A DNA stretch of 64,000 bases from Pseudoalteromonas luteoviolacea (GTDB lineage Bacteria > Pseudomonadota > Gammaproteobacteria > Enterobacterales > Alteromonadaceae), in the NCBI RefSeq assembly GCF_018100925.1, contig NZ_JAGJEH010000007.1, forward strand, positions 62,001-126,000. The letters are read 5' to 3'. Within the stretch, counting starts at the first letter, position 1; each line of letters starts with the position of its first letter. Shown here piece by piece: positions 34,701-46,722 of the stretch. The notes under the pieces are model-generated. The model was not told the origin of the DNA. It saw nothing but the letters and a program-made list of their open reading frames with translations, and ran no database searches. A program made the translations under genes and the position numbers.

Positions 34701-34867
34701 AAGCTAGAAACAGCATAGGTATTATTCTGGTTGCAGGCATGCTGATTGGCACTTTCTTTACATTGATTGTTCTGCCGTTACTTTACGAAAAGCTAGCGAC
34801 AGATCACAGAGGCGAAGTAGAGTCTGAGCAAGCACTCAGTGAAACGCAATTTGCTACTCAAATTTAA
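31769..34867 (+). CDS. RND multidrug efflux transporter (HAE1/AcrB family)
   Basis: A 1032-residue inner-membrane pump of normal length. TM1 starts at IFVNRPVLAIVLSLLIILAG, and a large periplasmic domain is followed by TMs 2-6 with the proton-relay pair in TM4 (VGLVVDDAIVVVEN). The second half repeats the layout, ending with AKNGILIVEFAN and RLRPILMTTGATVLG. It should use proton influx to export hydrophobic drugs, dyes or bile-type compounds. It is translationally coupled to the adaptor (ATGA overlap). A hairpin ends the operon 8 bases after the stop. Confidence 0.94.
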   Translation: MSSLHENKPSVMDIFVNRPVLAIVLSLLIILAGVNAAKQISVQQYPKIESASLVINTVYTGAAADVVKGYVTEPIERVASTVPGVDYVDSVTTSGMSKVTAWLDLNHSTTDALAELTTRLNQIKFELPTGAEDPAIQIVRADSPYAVFYLDVESQGLPRNEVSDYLVRNVVPSMSDIPGVQKVTLEGGRNPAMRIWLDSDKLAIYDLSASDVFAALQANNTIATIGYTENNRQRIDLMANTSLKSAADFENLVVKETASAQLKLRDIADIEVGEAQGMVTARLDYHDTVFLAVWALPGANEINIGDALYKKLDEINQILPNDMKISIGYDGTLYMRDSIKEIFTTLAETVLLVGIVVVAMMGSFRTAMVPLITIPISILGAVAVIYMMGFSLNLLTILAIVLSVGLVVDDAIVVVENVARHMREGKPRLQAALISSRQLLVPVIAMTLTLAAVYAPIGFLTGLTGFLFREFAFTLAIAVLISGLVAITLSPIMSAYVNPEGGKEGKLTRAVNSYFDRLQAFYFRSLDTLFKWRPQIFFVAIVFSLLSVPFYLLSQKELAPIEDQSSVQVVIEAPPESSQVYTAEKMNDTARVMNATEGGQFTWQIVTAAAGFGGVELAPFEERENSVHDLLFDLYGRLGSVTGLSLFPILPASLPTAGQFDVEVVLRSSDDAQTMKQYADQIIAKANASGQFMFVNTDLKIDLPQAELEIDRLLVADLGLNLADVNNQLSVLMSNNFANYFNKDGKAYRVIPIVGDDERYNPENILNMQVRTDQGTLIPVSAFATLKTFTSPRVLGSFNQQGSFRILAGVLPHITKEQGLSSIEEFAKDILPAHYSIDYAGESRQLRKEGNTMVGVLLVAMIVVYFLLAIQFNSFRDPLVVLLGCAPLALSGALMLPFLSLTTVNIYSQIGLITLIGLIAKNGILIVEFANHLQLEGKNKFDAVKGAAATRLRPILMTTGATVLGHFPLVLVTGAGAEARNSIGIILVAGMLIGTFFTLIVLPLLYEKLATDHRGEVESEQALSETQFATQI

Positions 34868-34874
34868 GACTTCT

Positions 34875-34908
34875 GGGTTGTTCAGCTAACATGTAAGCTG
34901 AGCAACCC
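34875..34908 (+). terminator. Terminator hairpin of the efflux operon
   Basis: GGGTTGTTCAGCT (34875-34887) pairs with AGCTGAGCAACCC (34896-34908), with one T/G pair. It starts 8 bases after the pump gene's stop. The gap to 35203 holds nothing else recognised. Confidence 0.65.
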
Positions 34909-35203
34909 TCTGTTCTCAAGCTCGATACGTTTCAAATTTCTCCCTTATGTAGCAATAAGTAATAATCCTTTCGCGTCCTTAACGCCCCTTGACTATATAA
35001 CTGACCTCATTTTGAATACGCCACCAAACACGCGATTTTCTATAACAATTTTATATTGGGACCGTATTGGATGATGGGCAAATGTTTACCATTGAAAATC
35101 CGAGATTCAGTTTATTTCCAGTGAAAACCAGTAAGTAAACAAACACATTTTGTGCTTGTTCATTTCTGCATTGCGGTTGCTTTAAGCGTTTTGAATAGCT
35201 AGA

Positions 35204-35228
35204 CAAAAAAAGGGGCCTAAGCCCCTTT
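35204..35228 (-). terminator. Intrinsic terminator of the TonB receptor gene
   Basis: AAAGGGGC (35209-35216) pairs with GCCCCTTT (35221-35228) around CTAA, and the minus strand continues in a T-tract (A-run at 35205-35211). It lies just past the minus-strand stop at 35247. Confidence 0.75.
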
Positions 35229-35246
35229 GACTACAGTGACAAAAAG

Positions 35247-37676
<2,430 letters not shown>

Positions 37677-37695
37677 AATTGTCCCATCTAAATTT

Positions 37696-37710
37696 TGTTA
37701 TAATATAACA
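37696..37710. promoter_or_regulatory. Zur-box palindrome upstream of the zinc receptor gene
   Basis: TGTTATAATATAACA is a perfect 7-1-7 palindrome and matches the gammaproteobacterial Zur consensus core (GTTATA-N-TATAAC). It overlaps the expected promoter, 20 bases from the ATG of the minus-strand receptor gene, so Zn-bound Zur should repress it. Confidence 0.8.
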
Positions 37711-37892
37711 TATCATGCGCGGGTAATTTGCAAGCTTTTTCCATGTGTTTTTCAACCATGTCTTAAAAAGAGCTTTCAACTCGCTATTGCAATAAAATCA
37801 TCAACCTTGAAGATGAACCTATTTTATCAATTAAAAATCAATCACTTAAAATTTCATTAGTAAATAAACAAGAATTATAATTGCATTTATTT

Positions 37893-37907
37893 TGCTACAA
37901 TATAACA
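37893..37907. promoter_or_regulatory. Imperfect Zur-box-like site upstream of the M3 peptidase gene
   Basis: TGCTACAATATAACA has a perfect right half (TATAACA) and two changes in the left half compared with the first box. It is 159 bases before the M3 peptidase ATG and 217 bases from the receptor start, so either gene or both could be controlled. The rest of 37711-38065 has no gene. Confidence 0.5.
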
Positions 37908-38065
37908 TATCATCGAAATTCAACCTTGCGGGTAGCTTGTACAAAAGTACGCTCAAAGCATCTTGATAGAAGCCAATCCCAACCTGTTTTTATCAAAGGG
38001 CTTTACCAATAAAACCGTAATTTTTGCATTAAATATCCAAAGTTTTACTATCTCGGAAACACACC

Positions 38066-40222
38066 ATGATAAGAAAATCAATCGCTGCTGCAATCAGCTC
38101 AGTGCTGTTGCTTGGGGCTTGCAATAGCCTAAATGTCGCGCCACAATCAGCAATATCAAAGCTACAATCAACAGCTCAGGTCGACTTGACAAACCCACTG
38201 CTCAGCCCCAGTTCATTGCAATATCAAGCACCTGACTTCTCAGCCATCAAGGACAAACATATTGCACCAGCATTTGAGCTGGGCTTTGCACAACAGCTCG
38301 CGGAAGTCGACGAAATAACAGCCCAAAAAACGGTCACATTTGAAAATACAATTGTCGCTTTAGAAAAAAGTGGTGCGCAGCTAACCCGTGTTAGTGCTTA
38401 CTTTTCAAATATCAGTGCGACCGATTCAACGCCTACACGCAGAACCCTGCAGCAAAAATTTGCTCCTTTGATGGCACAGCACTACGACAATATTTACCTG
38501 AACGAACAACTTTTTAGTCGAGTGCAACACATCTACCAACAACGTGATACACTAAAACTTGATGCTGAATCGCTCAGGCTCACAGAGGTATATTACAAAC
38601 GATTTGTCCGCGCAGGTGCCAAGCTCAATGCAGATCAAAAGTCACAGATCAGAATGCTCAACAAAGAGCACTCTCAACTAACCACCCAATTTAGTCAAAA
38701 TCTGCTAAAAGAAACTCAAAATATTGCCGTTTTGGTTGAAGATAGAACACAACTTAAGGGCCTAAATGACAAACAAATAGACGCCATGTCGGCAGCAGCT
38801 GAAAATGCAGGGCACACAGGTAAGTATCTAATCAGTATTACCAATACCACACGCCAGCCCATTCTTGCGCAGCTTGAAAATCGCGCTTTAAGAGAGCGTA
38901 TATGGTTAGCCTCTGCAAATAGGGCGCGCTCCGGTGAGACCAGCAATACAGAGATTGTAAGTCGCCTCGCGCAAAACCGCGCTGAACGCGCTAATATTCT
39001 TGGCTTTGATAGCTGGGCTGAATATGGCCTGTCGGCACAAATGGCACAAACACCTGAAGCTGTATTCACAATGTTCTCAGGCATGACTGAACAACTGATG
39101 GAAAACGCAGCGCTAGAAACACAAGCTATAGAGGAAAAAATAGCCCAAAGAGGTGGCGACTTTACCGTGCAGCCGTGGGACTGGGCTTATTATGCGGAGT
39201 TAGTCCGCCAAGACAAATATGCGCTGGATGAAAGCACTGTCAGACCATACTTTGAATTTAACCGCGTACTCAAAGATGGCGTGTTTTTCACCATGAAAGC
39301 GCTATATGGTATAGAGTTTAAACCTCGCCCAGACTTACCTGTTTATCATCCTGATGTCACAGCGTATGAAGTGTTCGACCATGACGGAACTAGCCTAGCT
39401 ATTTTTTATGCTGATTACTTCGCACGCCAAGGCAAGCGAGGTGGCGCCTGGATGAATTCATTTGTCGACCAGTCTCACTTGCTTGATCAAACACCAGTTG
39501 TGGTCAATGTAATGAACATTGCTAAAGCACCGAAAGGCCAGCCAACGCTACTGAGTTATGGCGAGGTGACCACCATATTCCATGAATTAGGCCACGGAAT
39601 TCACGGTATGTTGTCTGACGTCAATTACCCTTCTCTGGCAGGAACTGCAGTATCTAGAGATTTCGTGGAGTTTCCATCTACATTTGAGGAAGATTGGGCA
39701 ATTCATCCAAAAGTTATCGCCAACTATGCGAAACACTACCAAACAAATGCCGCGATACCACATGAACTATTAGACAAGCTAGTAAAATCAAGAAGTTTTA
39801 ACCAAGGGTTTGACACTTTAGAGTACGTCGCAGCTGCGGTCGTAGATATGGAATGGCACTCCCTGAAACCGGAGGACAAAATCACAGATTTAGAAGCATT
39901 TGAGCAGAAAGTGCTTAAGAAACATGACCTGTACTTACCTCATATTCAACCTCGTTATAAATCTGCGTACTTTTCCCATTCAATGGGCGGCGGTTACTCT
40001 GCCGGATATTATGCCTATATGTGGAGCGAAATTTTAGCGGCGGACGCCTTTGCGTATGTTCAATCTCAGGGCGGGTTGAACAGAAAAATAGGCAAACTCT
40101 ATCGTCAAAACATCCTTGAAGTAGGTAACTCAAGACCTCTCATGGAATCTTACAAAGCATTTAGAGGCCAAGAGCCGACAGCAGAAGCATTGCTAAAACG
40201 CCGAGGTTTAAACGCAAATTAG
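38066..40222 (+). CDS. dcp: M3-family zinc metallopeptidase (Dcp/oligopeptidase A-like) lipoprotein
   Basis: A 718-residue peptidase. The N-terminus is a lipoprotein signal with lipobox LLGAC, so it is probably anchored in a membrane facing the periplasm. The catalytic zinc site FHELGHGIHGML carries HExxH at residues 506-510, and the downstream SRDFVEFPSTFEEDW segment supplies the third ligand Glu. The helical M3 fold occupies most of the chain, with the conserved HSMGGGYSAGYYAYMWSE near the end. Peptidyl-dipeptidase Dcp releases dipeptides from peptide C-termini. The gene diverges from the zinc receptor across shared regulatory DNA, so it may be a Zur target. Confidence 0.9.
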   Translation: MIRKSIAAAISSVLLLGACNSLNVAPQSAISKLQSTAQVDLTNPLLSPSSLQYQAPDFSAIKDKHIAPAFELGFAQQLAEVDEITAQKTVTFENTIVALEKSGAQLTRVSAYFSNISATDSTPTRRTLQQKFAPLMAQHYDNIYLNEQLFSRVQHIYQQRDTLKLDAESLRLTEVYYKRFVRAGAKLNADQKSQIRMLNKEHSQLTTQFSQNLLKETQNIAVLVEDRTQLKGLNDKQIDAMSAAAENAGHTGKYLISITNTTRQPILAQLENRALRERIWLASANRARSGETSNTEIVSRLAQNRAERANILGFDSWAEYGLSAQMAQTPEAVFTMFSGMTEQLMENAALETQAIEEKIAQRGGDFTVQPWDWAYYAELVRQDKYALDESTVRPYFEFNRVLKDGVFFTMKALYGIEFKPRPDLPVYHPDVTAYEVFDHDGTSLAIFYADYFARQGKRGGAWMNSFVDQSHLLDQTPVVVNVMNIAKAPKGQPTLLSYGEVTTIFHELGHGIHGMLSDVNYPSLAGTAVSRDFVEFPSTFEEDWAIHPKVIANYAKHYQTNAAIPHELLDKLVKSRSFNQGFDTLEYVAAAVVDMEWHSLKPEDKITDLEAFEQKVLKKHDLYLPHIQPRYKSAYFSHSMGGGYSAGYYAYMWSEILAADAFAYVQSQGGLNRKIGKLYRQNILEVGNSRPLMESYKAFRGQEPTAEALLKRRGLNAN

Positions 40223-40249
40223 CGTAAGTAATTGATATAGAATAAAACC

Positions 40250-40276
40250 AAGTGGCTTATTCTAGGGCCACTTTTC
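40250..40276. terminator. Hairpin between convergent genes
   Basis: AAGTGGC (40250-40256) pairs with GCCACTT (40267-40273), followed by TTT. It lies between stops at 40222 and 40282. Confidence 0.6.
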
Positions 40277-40281
40277 TCTGC

Positions 40282-41121
40282 CTAGTTTTTACAATCATTG
40301 CCACTACATAATAAAGATTTCGCCAATACCGCCTCATACGTTCCGTCACTTTTCATTTTTCGCAGCGTTGTGTCGAACTGCTGTTTAAGCTTTTCGCCAC
40401 GCCACGTTTTAGGAAACGCGAAATAACTGGGGATCACAAACTCATATTCACGGTGAAATTGAACCAATTGCTGAATGTTAAGTCGGCGAAGTATATCCAT
40501 CCCTCCGAGCTGATTACTAATTACGACGTCTACTCTGTCAGCCAACAAAAGCCTAAAACTCTGAGTACCAGAGGTCGTTTCCACCACTTTGTTGATAATA
40601 CCTTGCGCTATGGCTGAATCTATTTCTTTGCCGTAGCTTACATTTCTAACCAGCCCTACTCTTAGCTGCCTCAATTCATTGATATTGCCAGTCAATTTTA
40701 AACCACTATCACGCTTGCTGAATATTGAAACCGATTGGTTTATCAATACCTGCTGTGAAAACAGCATGCTTTTCTGTCGCTCCTCAGAAAAATAAATTGT
40801 GAAAATGCCATCGGCACGTGCAGCCTGAACTTCTCTAAGAGCACGACCCCAAGGTAAAAACTCAACCACAAAGGACTTATCCATACGGTTAAATACTTCG
40901 TTAACCATATTTACGCCAATGCCTTTAGCATTGTTATCTTCTAAATACTGATATGGCGGATACTCAAGTGTGACAAAACGCAAAGTCCGCGCATTCCCCT
41001 CCCAGCTATGGACTAGCAAAATCACAGATATGACGACGATGACGAGAAGTCGAATATGCCCATGTTTACGTCTATTGGAAGAATGACCTGCCATATACCA
41101 CCAACCAACCATAAAATTCAA
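40282..41121 (-). CDS. Periplasmic solute-binding protein, SBP family 3
   Basis: A 279-residue protein with a basic N-terminus and one hydrophobic segment (about 24-40) serving as signal or anchor. The fold pattern LRFVTLEYPPYQYLEDN, GIGVNMVNEVFNRM, LPWGRALREVQAARADGIFTI, LRVGLVRNVSYGKEIDS fits amino-acid-type binding proteins (SBP_bac_3). No ABC permease or ATPase follows. The start overlaps the stop of the TonB receptor gene by four bases, so the two are translationally coupled. In similar pairs such proteins act as stand-alone sensors or scavengers of the receptor's substrate, which is inference. Confidence 0.8.
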   Translation of the reverse strand: MNFMVGWWYMAGHSSNRRKHGHIRLLVIVVISVILLVHSWEGNARTLRFVTLEYPPYQYLEDNNAKGIGVNMVNEVFNRMDKSFVVEFLPWGRALREVQAARADGIFTIYFSEERQKSMLFSQQVLINQSVSIFSKRDSGLKLTGNINELRQLRVGLVRNVSYGKEIDSAIAQGIINKVVETTSGTQSFRLLLADRVDVVISNQLGGMDILRRLNIQQLVQFHREYEFVIPSYFAFPKTWRGEKLKQQFDTTLRKMKSDGTYEAVLAKSLLCSGNDCKN

Positions 41122-43727
41122 AAGCGCACTTTAAGCTTTAAATACGCTCTGCGTCCCCTCGGATCGCCTGTTCTGGGGTCATAACTACCTGCAATATTTA
41201 CAAAAGGCGGGGCTTTGTCCGTTATATTTACCACACCAGCGGTGATCGCCCCACTAACTGCCAAAATAGAAGACTCGTTAAACTCCATTTCATATTGTAA
41301 ATCTATCGTATTAAAAGAGTTTATTTTTTCTAGACTTACGTCATTTTCGTAACTGGCCACATGGCGAAAAAACACATTTGCGCTATGGCCGTTTATGGTC
41401 CAATTGATGCCCATGCTGCCTTTGAGTCTTGGTGCCGGATTTCCGACAGTGTTGCGATTCAACTTCCCCAGACCGTCCGTAACAGTGCCACTTTCATCCA
41501 TTAAGTCATACTCCAACAAATAAGATGCTGAAAGCTGTGGAGTTACCCGTCCAAAGTGCATATCAAAATGATACATGGCTGTCAGATCCACACCTGACGT
41601 GTCAATCGCTTCAGCATTGATAAACCGCGTATTCACAATTGAAATTGTACCTGCGGAGGTGCGTACTACCCGATTAGGGTCATCTGGAAACGCATTGACA
41701 ACCGCTTGGTGGCTTTCTCGAGTTAACACTTCTTCAAACGAAAAACGCCAGTAATCTACATCGATATCTAATGTGTCGAACGCATATGAAATGCCAAAAT
41801 TAAACGCTTCTGAAGTTTCTGGCACCAAGCTCGCGTCACCTACTGTTCGATTACCGCCAAATGTCGTCGAACCATCTCTGGGATCGGTAATGTTGGCAAA
41901 ATTGGTTTGAACGCCTTTTAATTGATGGACAGACGGCGCCCTAAAGGATGTACTGTATGAGCCTCTAAACGATAAATCTGGTGATAAGTGCCAAAGCACT
42001 GATAGTTTCGGATCTGTGGTGTCACCTCCTAAATCTCCATAGTCTTCATAACGAATGGCCAATCCCAGCTCAAACTTAGCCATAAGCGGGAGTCGCAACT
42101 CAGAAAATAGCGCTTTAACATTGCGCTCTCCAGATACATTTTGATTGCCGATTAAAAACGCAAACCTGTCTTGTTGCGTCAAAGAATCATAGACAGAGGT
42201 GATTGACTCTTTTCTATATTGAATACCAATCGCCAATGCGCTGTAGTCATCGCCGATTGCAAACAGCTCATCAAACGCAAAGACGCCTTCAAAAACACGT
42301 AATGTCGATTTTACATTACCAATATAATCACCAATGATATAACTGCGTAATTGCTCATTCACGCTATCCTGAGGGGAAAAAGGATTAAAATATAGACAAG
42401 AACCTGTGCCTGCCACTGGATCGGCTCGGTTATCACAATTCACCCCACCAAACCCATATAAAGCTGATTGAAAGTTGTCAGCTAAGACATCTCTGGGATT
42501 TAAAAATGCATCATTTTGCGCACTCACGTAGGAAACTTGCCAGTATTTGTTCGACCCAATAGATCCGTCTACACCAAATGCGACCCGTGAAGTACGGTGC
42601 TCATAAAAATTCCGCTCAGTTGGTTTGCCAACACCAAATGGTCGCCCTCTAAAAAATATATCTTCGTCGTAGGGGTTGTTTGGATGTGACAAGAGCACAG
42701 ACGGCGCATTTAACACAGGAAAGCTCGGTGAGACTTCTCGAGAAATATCATTATCTGCAAAACCCGCTTCAAACCACGGCTCAATACCAGTGTTTAGTTC
42801 CCATTTTGCATGCATATATACCTGTAGCCTGCCTTCATTCGGCACCGCTGTGATTTGCGGTGCAAAATCAAACAGACAAAATGTATTACCATTACTCCCT
42901 TCGGATTCAACACCTCCATTTTGCTCACAATTTGGGTCAGCAACTGTGAGACCCGTTGGGTTTTGTCCATTGGCAAGAGAAGGGATCACAAAACTACCGG
43001 GATTGCCAAAACTGCTAAATGCCGGTTGGACCCAATCAACCTCTCCAAGCACTAAACTGGTCCTTTCTAAATAGCTTGCTGCGAACAGCAGATGTCCAGT
43101 GTTGCCAATCTCAGCGCCATAAGCGAAGTCAATTTTAGTTTCATCTTGACTGCCTTCACTTAAGCGATTTCGATACTCATATTGAAGTTCACTACCTATT
43201 AAATCATCTCTACTGATAAAGTTTACAACCCCCGCAACAGCATCAGAGCCATAAATAGCCGATGCGCCATCTTTTAATATTTCGACTCTCTTTATTGCCA
43301 AAGTGGGGATCAGTGATGCGGTGTCGACAAAGCTGGCTCCTTGATCGGTAACCACTGCAGATGTCACTTGACGCCGACCATTCAACAGCACCAAAGTAGA
43401 AGATACGCCCAGCCCTCTGAGGTTTACATTTGAAGTGCCAACCGTAAAGTTTTGTGTCAAATTATCAGAGTTGTTCTGCGCCCCCGCATTAAATGATAGG
43501 GTTTCAATTAGGTCTCGCACATCATTGGCACCAATATAAGAGAGCGTTTTTGCATCAATGCTAGATGTTGGTGATGGGCTATCGGCTTGTATTGAACGCT
43601 TTATTCTAGTGCCTGTCACGGAGATTTTTTCAATCTCTTGTGCTCCGTGGCACAGCGTAGATAACCAAGAAAAAGGAGCACTGATTAATATAAGACTAAC
43701 GAATCTTGCAGACCTTATTCGAAACAT
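41118..43727 (-). CDS. TonB-dependent outer-membrane receptor
   Basis: An 869-residue receptor. A signal peptide precedes the plug with VTGTRIKRSIQADSPSP, then SNVNLRGLGVSSTLVLLNGRR and VEILKDGASAIYGSDAVAGV, the plug signatures of large TonB receptors used for peptides, sugars or chelates in marine Alteromonadales. The barrel ends RAYLKLKVRF. No TonB-box-specific substrate clue is visible. The start at 43727 is preferred because GGGGAG stands directly upstream and the signal peptide begins there; an in-frame start at 43769 lacks this. It is coupled to the solute-binding protein gene downstream. Confidence 0.9.
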   Translation of the reverse strand: MFRIRSARFVSLILISAPFSWLSTLCHGAQEIEKISVTGTRIKRSIQADSPSPTSSIDAKTLSYIGANDVRDLIETLSFNAGAQNNSDNLTQNFTVGTSNVNLRGLGVSSTLVLLNGRRQVTSAVVTDQGASFVDTASLIPTLAIKRVEILKDGASAIYGSDAVAGVVNFISRDDLIGSELQYEYRNRLSEGSQDETKIDFAYGAEIGNTGHLLFAASYLERTSLVLGEVDWVQPAFSSFGNPGSFVIPSLANGQNPTGLTVADPNCEQNGGVESEGSNGNTFCLFDFAPQITAVPNEGRLQVYMHAKWELNTGIEPWFEAGFADNDISREVSPSFPVLNAPSVLLSHPNNPYDEDIFFRGRPFGVGKPTERNFYEHRTSRVAFGVDGSIGSNKYWQVSYVSAQNDAFLNPRDVLADNFQSALYGFGGVNCDNRADPVAGTGSCLYFNPFSPQDSVNEQLRSYIIGDYIGNVKSTLRVFEGVFAFDELFAIGDDYSALAIGIQYRKESITSVYDSLTQQDRFAFLIGNQNVSGERNVKALFSELRLPLMAKFELGLAIRYEDYGDLGGDTTDPKLSVLWHLSPDLSFRGSYSTSFRAPSVHQLKGVQTNFANITDPRDGSTTFGGNRTVGDASLVPETSEAFNFGISYAFDTLDIDVDYWRFSFEEVLTRESHQAVVNAFPDDPNRVVRTSAGTISIVNTRFINAEAIDTSGVDLTAMYHFDMHFGRVTPQLSASYLLEYDLMDESGTVTDGLGKLNRNTVGNPAPRLKGSMGINWTINGHSANVFFRHVASYENDVSLEKINSFNTIDLQYEMEFNESSILAVSGAITAGVVNITDKAPPFVNIAGSYDPRTGDPRGRRAYLKLKVRF

Positions 43728-43907
43728 CTTCTCCCCGCTTTGCGCCTTACCAATGCGATGTCGCAACAAAATGAATACGTTAGACTAAGCATAGAGTATT
43801 TTTAGCGTATATTATGGAAATTTTAAGTGAGGTTAGTTCAAAGGATAGGGCGATAAAATAGGGGCTATTCCATTGCATAGTCAGTTCAATTTTAAAACTG
43901 TAGAATG

Positions 43908-43932
43908 AAAAAAGCCCAGCAATTGCCAGGCT
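43908..43932 (-). terminator. Intrinsic terminator of the M6 protease gene
   Basis: On the minus strand AGCCTGGCAA pairs with TTGCTGGGCT (43913-43932, with two G/U pairs), followed by a T-tract (A-run at 43908-43913). It lies about 30 bases past the stop. Confidence 0.65.
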
Positions 43933-43960
43933 CAAGCACAACGTCATTGTTTAATAAGGC

Positions 43961-46153
43961 TTACCACATTTTAGAAATTTTTACGTCTGCAGTCGCACCG
44001 TCAGCTGATTGATCAACGACTTCAAACATAAGACCTAACTTCGGCAGCTTTTTACCTGTTGCTGGGCGAATGTAGTTTGTATAGTCATCCCAATCTGCAA
44101 AGCGAGGATTTGCATTTGTGAATTGATCTCTCCATACCGTTTCAAGATAACCACCATTCGCCAAATCGGTGCGCGTTGTGCGCCCTGCATCACCTAGTTG
44201 CGGCACAGTGTTAAATGCTGCATCTTTGATCTGTCTGCGACTATTTAGTGGTGTTACGCTTCGATCTGTTACCCACTGACCTGTGCTGCTATATTCGGTC
44301 ACATACTCTAAAATTGGGTTTCTGTCTGCATCGACAATACCAATCCAACCTTCACCAGGGTGCGCCCCCACTAGGTTATCAGCACTTGGTACATCAAAGA
44401 ATTCAATTACATAAGATGGGTCAACATACCAAACTAACAGGCCTTCTTCCATTCCAGCCTCTTTCAAGCTCGCATCGAACCCAACGTGCTGGCGCCATTC
44501 TAATAGATAGTAAGGTGTATATTGAATTGTTCCATCAGACAGCGATGCGCTGTTTACAAAGCTAACTTTTTCAGGTGTATTTGAAGTGATTTCATTGAGT
44601 ACTTTATCACCATCTGACACGACTATATTATCAACCGCGACGTAAGTCGCTTCGCCACCTATTGCGTAGTTTTCAACAGTAAAAGTGACGTCATCGAACT
44701 GTGCTAAAAATGAAATATCGTAATTAACCGTTGTCCAAGTTGAACCTGTGGTAAGAATCTTTCTACCATCAGAAGCCATTTCTAAATCAGCTGCATTTGC
44801 CGGTGCTAAAGCACCAGAAATACCCGCGCTTGGAATATCCACCAACAGCCTCAATCCAAAAGCGCCATTAATAGACTGTGTTGAGTTTAAGCTAAAGCTC
44901 AAAGTGGCAGCTTCAGTGCCTTTTACTGATTGTGCAAAAGAGATGGCACTATAACTTGTTAGGTCAAATGCATTGGCATGCAATGGCTCATAGATCTTTT
45001 TCGTTTGCTCTGGCAGGTTAATTTTAACCAAGTCGTTGTTCAAACCTTTCGTACCAGCTTGAGAGAACTTAACCGTTACACCTTTTCCTGTTAGCTCAGC
45101 AGCATTGATTTCCTGAGATTGGATCCAGTTACCACCATACTTATTTTGTAAGAACAGTTTTGCATATGGGCTATAACCCGTCGGTTTTGTGCCTCTGATC
45201 ACACCACCCCAGCTACCTGAAGCCATTGAAGAATATGCAGAAACAGTTTCACCAACCCCACCATGTTTATCTTCAGAATATACAGTGTCATACTCATCTG
45301 GTAGACCTAGATCATGACCTAACTCGTGCGCTAACAAACCAATCGTTGCATCGATTGGCTGGATGACATAACTGCCAATACGCGCAGTTTTACCCACTGA
45401 TTCATTAAATACGTCTTGGTTAATTGAGTGACGGTGAGACCAAATATAATTATTAAACGGACTGTTTGGATCTGGACGTAGTGCACGCGGCTCAGACTCC
45501 TCGCCTAATGTTGAGTGAATAATACTTAAATGGTCAATTTGACCATCATTATCAAGGTCATAATCACTCAAATTAAAGTTTTCATCTGCTAATACATTAT
45601 ATACAGCTTCTTTTATCAGTGCGTGAGTGTCCTGCTTATAATGAGGGTGATCAAACTTTGCTTTATACCAGCCAAATACTCCCCCTTCTACATCAAAAGA
45701 ACCACCACTTTGATCTAGGAAGTATTCACGCATACTTGGTAGTGTTTCACCTCTTGGCCCTTCGTAGCCATTTTTCGAAAATGTCATCTCATAATAGTGC
45801 TCAGGTGTATAATTTTCATAGTAGTGTCTACTAGGTATATTTTCTGGCTTTATTGTATTATGAGGAACGTCGGCAAATTCCATCAAAATGGTAAGCACTT
45901 TACGTGTTGTTACTGGGCCGTGCCATTCGCGGGTCTGTGATGCGTCAGTGGTATTATCTACAACCAGTGGTGCATTAAAATCAGCGGTTAAATTTCTATG
46001 TAACTCAGCATCTTTTTTCAGCTTCTGTACTTGAACAGGATCAATGGTTACGTTATCTGTTGGCGTGTTTGCAGCATGCGAATGAGCTTGTGCATAGCCA
46101 CTTAATGCACAAATAACTGCCGCTGTTAGCGAGTTCAGTGTATATTTTTTCAT
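43961..46153 (-). CDS. M6-family secreted metalloprotease (immune inhibitor A-like)
   Basis: A 730-residue protein with signal peptide (about 1-22). The catalytic region contains LLAHELGHDLGLPDEYD with HExxH at 276-280 and a downstream Asp, the M6 motif. An N-terminal propeptide-like segment (about 25-80) comes first, followed by the VLTILMEFADVPHNT strand typical of M6 enzymes. The C-terminal half carries a beta-sandwich that probably binds substrate. Relatives include InhA and PrtV. The start at 46153 is preferred because GGAAAG lies just upstream. It is probably exported by the type II system. Confidence 0.9.
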   Translation of the reverse strand: MKKYTLNSLTAAVICALSGYAQAHSHAANTPTDNVTIDPVQVQKLKKDAELHRNLTADFNAPLVVDNTTDASQTREWHGPVTTRKVLTILMEFADVPHNTIKPENIPSRHYYENYTPEHYYEMTFSKNGYEGPRGETLPSMREYFLDQSGGSFDVEGGVFGWYKAKFDHPHYKQDTHALIKEAVYNVLADENFNLSDYDLDNDGQIDHLSIIHSTLGEESEPRALRPDPNSPFNNYIWSHRHSINQDVFNESVGKTARIGSYVIQPIDATIGLLAHELGHDLGLPDEYDTVYSEDKHGGVGETVSAYSSMASGSWGGVIRGTKPTGYSPYAKLFLQNKYGGNWIQSQEINAAELTGKGVTVKFSQAGTKGLNNDLVKINLPEQTKKIYEPLHANAFDLTSYSAISFAQSVKGTEAATLSFSLNSTQSINGAFGLRLLVDIPSAGISGALAPANAADLEMASDGRKILTTGSTWTTVNYDISFLAQFDDVTFTVENYAIGGEATYVAVDNIVVSDGDKVLNEITSNTPEKVSFVNSASLSDGTIQYTPYYLLEWRQHVGFDASLKEAGMEEGLLVWYVDPSYVIEFFDVPSADNLVGAHPGEGWIGIVDADRNPILEYVTEYSSTGQWVTDRSVTPLNSRRQIKDAAFNTVPQLGDAGRTTRTDLANGGYLETVWRDQFTNANPRFADWDDYTNYIRPATGKKLPKLGLMFEVVDQSADGATADVKISKMW

Positions 46154-46722
46154 TATTCTTTCCATATTTATTTACTTGATTGTCAGCCAGAGTATTTACC
46201 GAACAACGGTATTCCTAACTCTTGAATATGAAAACGAATAAAAGCCATGAAAATAACAGAGATTAAAAAAAACCTTAACTTACTCTATAAAAAATGAACA
46301 GCACAAACTTTGATACACTATAACACTTGGTTAAAATAAAAACTAAAGAGCGCATTCAAAAAATAATAAAGAAAATACCTGAGATCTCTCACATTCCACA
46401 TGAGAATAAATTCATTGCAAATTTAATAACAATTAGTCAGTTGGTTAACTATAGAAAATAAGAAGCTGATATAAAGTCATGGGCTGCATGGACGAGAGTT
46501 ATTTAATGATCGTTGTAGATAAAAATACGAATGGCCAACCTAGCAGCTCTCTCCATACACTTGTAAGCCACTCTAGTCTCAATAACTGTTATGCACATCA
46601 TTTTGCTTCATTCAGGATATCAACATAACATGGATTAGGTAGTTAATAGGGTAAAATCAGAACCCCATTGGTAGCAATACAAATGAGTGGAAAATAAAAA
46701 TACTCAAACTTCTCCTCTTAAA
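46154..46722. other. Intergenic, about 570 bases, no gene seen
   Basis: AT-rich DNA between two minus-strand genes. It must hold the promoter of the M6 protease gene. No small gene, RNA gene or strong repeat could be supported. Confidence 0.4.
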
